Assembly (NCBI RefSeq): GCF_000272405.2 | Contig: NZ_AJZM02000119.1 | Coordinates: forward strand, 1 to 8,045 | Length of the DNA: 8,045 bases | Direction of reading: 5' to 3' | Source of the DNA: Vibrio tasmaniensis 1F-187 | GTDB taxonomy: Bacteria; Pseudomonadota; Gammaproteobacteria; Enterobacterales; Vibrionaceae | Shown here: positions 6,180 to 8,045 of the stretch, one piece after another | How the letters are laid out: each line of letters begins with the position of its first letter | How positions within the stretch are numbered: the stretch's first letter is position 1 | Notes under the pieces: generated by a model | What the model was told of the DNA's origin: nothing | Seen by the model: only the letters and a program-made list of their open reading frames with translations | Databases searched by the model: none | Made by a program: the position numbers and the translations under genes

Positions 6180-7110
6180 GGATTTCTTGGATGCGCTGTG
6201 CCAATTTTTCAATTGCAGCTATGTTTGCTGGCCCGGGAGTAATTTCCTCATAACGCAGAGGAAGATATTGGGTGGTCTTTACCGCTGTGGTCAGCTTCAT
6301 CGCTGGGTGCTGTTCCAAAAAGGCTTGCATGCCTTTAGCGCCTGTCCCATTTTGATAATCGAGAAGAATAATGACATCAGGGTTATGCATCGCAACTGAC
6401 TCCCATGATGTGGTTCCCCAGCTGATATCCAGATCTTTCATTACATTGGCGCCACCTGCCGCTTCTATCATGGCGCTCACTGTCGCGTACTTTCCTGCTG
6501 TGAATGGTTTCTCTTCCCCTGAATCATACAGAAAGACTTTAAGAGGGGTTTGATTCTGGGTTTGCTGTTGAATCAATATTAATTGCTCTCTCCAAGTGGA
6601 GATAAGAGTTTGAGCTCTGTCTTGCTGACCGAATAAAGTCGCAAGGCGTGTCACGTCATCAAACATCTGTTCCATGTTAGCTGGCTGCTTATCTTTACGG
6701 ATATGGCTGCAACTCTCATTAAGAATCAGAGTATTGATACCAAACTCTTTCAGAGAATCAGGCGTGACTGAGCCGCCCAACCGCATACCGTAATTCCATC
6801 CTGCAAAGAAAACATCAGGGTTGGCATTAACTAACACCTCTAAAGAAGGATATTTCGGTGCGAGCTCCGGAATGCTGCCCTGGAGGCGATTAAATTCAGG
6901 GGTCGTTTTGTAGTACCCGCTAATACCGGTCACTCCGATCATATTCTCTTCAAGCCCGAGAGAAAATGCCATCTCAGACATATTGATATCGTGAGTGATT
7001 AAGGTTTTCGGCGCTTTATCTAAGGTAAGTGTAGAGTCGCAGTTTTCTACCGTAATTTGGGCTTGTGCGGACACGGTAAGTAATAAAGTTAATGCTGATA
7101 GTTTTTTCAT
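6166..7110 (-). CDS. Periplasmic substrate-binding protein of the BtuF/FepB type
   Basis: This is a cluster A-type periplasmic binding protein that would hand its ligand to the adjacent permease. A signal peptide is evident: MKKL, a Leu/Thr-rich core, then SAQA with likely cleavage after residue 18. No lipobox cysteine is present, so it should be soluble in the periplasm. The mature part shows two lobes. PKTLITHDINMSEMAFSLGL (about 34-53) opens the first lobe, followed by YPSLEVLVNANPDVFFAGW (87-105). A long helix joins the lobes (about 145-185), and the second lobe has KVFLYDSG (191-198), WESVAMHNPDVIILLDY (236-252) and LPLRYEEITPGP (283-294). The length of 314 is longer than E. coli BtuF (about 266). 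The start has a clear AGGAG upstream, and the ATG overlaps the ATPase stop by four bases. Corrinoid or cobinamide is the likely ligand from context; a siderophore or other metal chelate remains possible. Confidence 0.85.
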   Translation of the reverse strand: MKKLSALTLLLTVSAQAQITVENCDSTLTLDKAPKTLITHDINMSEMAFSLGLEENMIGVTGISGYYKTTPEFNRLQGSIPELAPKYPSLEVLVNANPDVFFAGWNYGMRLGGSVTPDSLKEFGINTLILNESCSHIRKDKQPANMEQMFDDVTRLATLFGQQDRAQTLISTWREQLILIQQQTQNQTPLKVFLYDSGEEKPFTAGKYATVSAMIEAAGGANVMKDLDISWGTTSWESVAMHNPDVIILLDYQNGTGAKGMQAFLEQHPAMKLTTAVKTTQYLPLRYEEITPGPANIAAIEKLAQRIQEIHDKS

Positions 7111-7865
7111 GAAAGCTCCTGTCCTTGGTCGAGTTCAATGTCGAAAAATTTGCTTGTTTTCTGTGTGCGCTTATTGGTCGTGCTGATTAAATCGACTTCA
7201 AAGATCGGCTTAAGTTGATTGTGAGTTAGTAGTTCTTCTACCTTTCCTTTCGCGACTACCTGGCCGTGTTCCAAAATCGCAATGTGCGTCGCGAACTTGG
7301 CCGCAAGGGAAATATCATGCAGTGAGCAAATCAGTGTTTTTTCTTGCTCTTTCAATAGTGATAAAACTTCCCCTTGAGCACATGGATCTAGATGGTTTAG
7401 AGGCTCATCCAACACCAGAAACTCGGCGTTCTGACATAAAGATCGTGCAATATGCGCTCGCTGCTTCTGGCCGCCTGAGAGCTGTCCCATTCTTCGTTCG
7501 AGGAAAGTATCGATCTTTAGTGCTTTGCTCATTTGGTCAAGTGAAAAGCTAGAAGTGGCTTGATTGGAAGCGGTTAGTTGAATGTACTCTCTTAGTGTTA
7601 AACGACCATCCACTTGACTGTGTTGTGGAAGGTAACTGATTTGTTTGGCTCTTTGCTGGCAAGTTAACTTACTTAGCGGCAATTGGTTTATGACGACTTC
7701 GCCTTTGAAGGGAAGTAAATTAACCAGTGCCTTTAATAACGTGGTTTTTCCGGAACCATTGCGTCCAATGACTACCCAGCGCTCACCTTGATTAATTTTC
7801 AGATCGAGTGGGTGCAGTCGTTGAGTGTTTTGTTGTTGAACTGAAAGTTTGTGGCAAAGAAGCAT
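7107..7865 (-). CDS. ABC transporter ATPase (BtuD/FepC-like)
   Basis: This is the cytoplasmic ATPase that powers the importer formed with the next two genes. All nucleotide-binding motifs are intact: Walker A GRNGSGKTT (residues 34-42), Q-loop YLPQH (Gln81), signature LSGGQ (129-133), Walker B FLVLDEP with catalytic Glu154, the D-loop HLD (158-160), and the switch His183 in SLHD. Length 252 is normal for the FepC/BtuD group. An in-frame TAA lies two codons before the ATG at 7865, so this start is the earliest possible; no good ribosome binding site is visible before it. It is the first gene of the ABC-phosphatase operon and overlaps the binding-protein gene by four bases (ATGA). A PurR-like palindrome and a possible -10 element lie in the 60 bases upstream. 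The partner substrate is inferred only from the B12 neighbourhood. Confidence 0.9.
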   Translation of the reverse strand: MLLCHKLSVQQQNTQRLHPLDLKINQGERWVVIGRNGSGKTTLLKALVNLLPFKGEVVINQLPLSKLTCQQRAKQISYLPQHSQVDGRLTLREYIQLTASNQATSSFSLDQMSKALKIDTFLERRMGQLSGGQKQRAHIARSLCQNAEFLVLDEPLNHLDPCAQGEVLSLLKEQEKTLICSLHDISLAAKFATHIAILEHGQVVAKGKVEELLTHNQLKPIFEVDLISTTNKRTQKTSKFFDIELDQGQELS

Positions 7866-7911
7866 GAGTTACTGAGAATGGTTTGTTTTTAACAAGTGCT
7901 ATTACATTAAA

Positions 7912-7927
7912 ATTTAAACGTTTGCGT
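7912..7927 (-). promoter_or_regulatory. PurR/LacI-family operator-like palindrome upstream of the ABC operon
   Basis: The minus strand reads ACGCAAACGTTTAAAT, agreeing with 13 of 16 positions of the enterobacterial PurR box ACGCAAACGTTTGCGT. One half is perfect and the central AAACGTTT palindrome is intact. It lies about 47 bases upstream of the ATPase start. A weak -10-like TGTAAT (7906-7901) follows directly, so a bound repressor could block that promoter. Binding by PurR or another LacI-family protein is inference from sequence resemblance. Confidence 0.35.
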
Positions 7928-8021
7928 AACATTGATCTCAGCACGTAAAATCCCCACTATTATCAAAATAATCTATAAGTTAACGCTTGTGCTACGTGAA
8001 AGGGTTCGGGTTTATTAGTGA

Positions 8022-8045
8022 AAGAATAGAAGAATAGAAGAATAG
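8022..8045. repeat. Tandem 8-bp repeat, three copies, at the right contig end
   Basis: AAGAATAG is repeated three times without change (8022-8029, 8030-8037, 8038-8045) and runs off the edge of the window. It lies about 160 bases upstream of the ATPase gene. The true copy number is unknown because the sequence stops inside the array; the array itself may be why the assembly ended here. Confidence 0.75.

Noticed and set aside
6180..6212. TTG start that would lengthen the permease by 11 residues
   Set aside because: No ribosome binding site precedes it, it would overlap the binding-protein gene by 47 bases, and the ATG at 6179 gives a normal length; it remains possible but less likely.
6136..6399. 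Plus-strand open frame of 87 residues across the permease/binding-protein junction
   Set aside because: It is antisense to the overlapping ends of two well-supported genes and shows no recognisable motif or promoter.
7866..8020. A second cobalamin riboswitch before the ABC operon
   Set aside because: I looked for a B12 box and the GGGAA/CGCAGC blocks on the minus strand of this leader and found none.

Overview
The window reads as a nearly complete draft-assembly contig from a Gram-negative gammaproteobacterium. It has moderate GC, periplasmic-binding-protein ABC transport and a vibrio-like base composition; Vibrionaceae is my guess, not a proof. All nine supported genes lie on the minus strand, so transcription runs from right to left. 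The subject is vitamin B12: corrinoid or metal-chelate uptake followed by de novo corrin-ring synthesis.

Right part (about 8045 to 4700). A 180-base leader holds three copies of an 8-bp repeat at the very end and a PurR-like palindrome. It precedes four genes whose reading frames overlap: an ABC ATPase (BtuD/FepC type), a periplasmic binding protein with a signal peptide (BtuF type), a FecCD-type permease (BtuC type) and an unusually short histidine phosphatase that may be the alpha-ribazole phosphatase CobC. The overlaps indicate one translationally coupled operon.

Middle (about 4700 to 4467). The only sizeable non-coding gap is filled by a cobalamin riboswitch on the minus strand. It starts at or just inside the 3' end of the phosphatase gene and ends upstream of cbiD. 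The downstream leader carries a set of mutually complementary hexamers that could be its expression platform.

Left part (4466 to 1). The riboswitch-controlled genes are cbiD, cbiC, cbiET (cobL), cbiL (cobI) and the beginning of cbiG. Gaps are tiny or overlapping, except for 66 bases between cbiET and cbiL that hold a perfect 10-bp stem-loop. CbiD and CbiG together point to the cobalt-early (anaerobic-type) route. The remaining ring genes (cbiF, cbiH, cbiJ, chelatase and others) are absent and would be expected beyond the left edge. The first 16 bases match an Illumina paired-end adapter, so cbiG is cut by a sequencing artefact, not by a biological breakpoint.

Together, the right-hand genes would bring in corrinoid (or a cobalt/cobinamide-type ligand) and possibly finish the nucleotide loop, while the left-hand genes build the ring and are shut down by B12 through the riboswitch. 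I see no clearly new biological system. The most interesting parts are the riboswitch placement and its possible switching hairpins, the compact phosphatase, and the regulatory leader at the right end.
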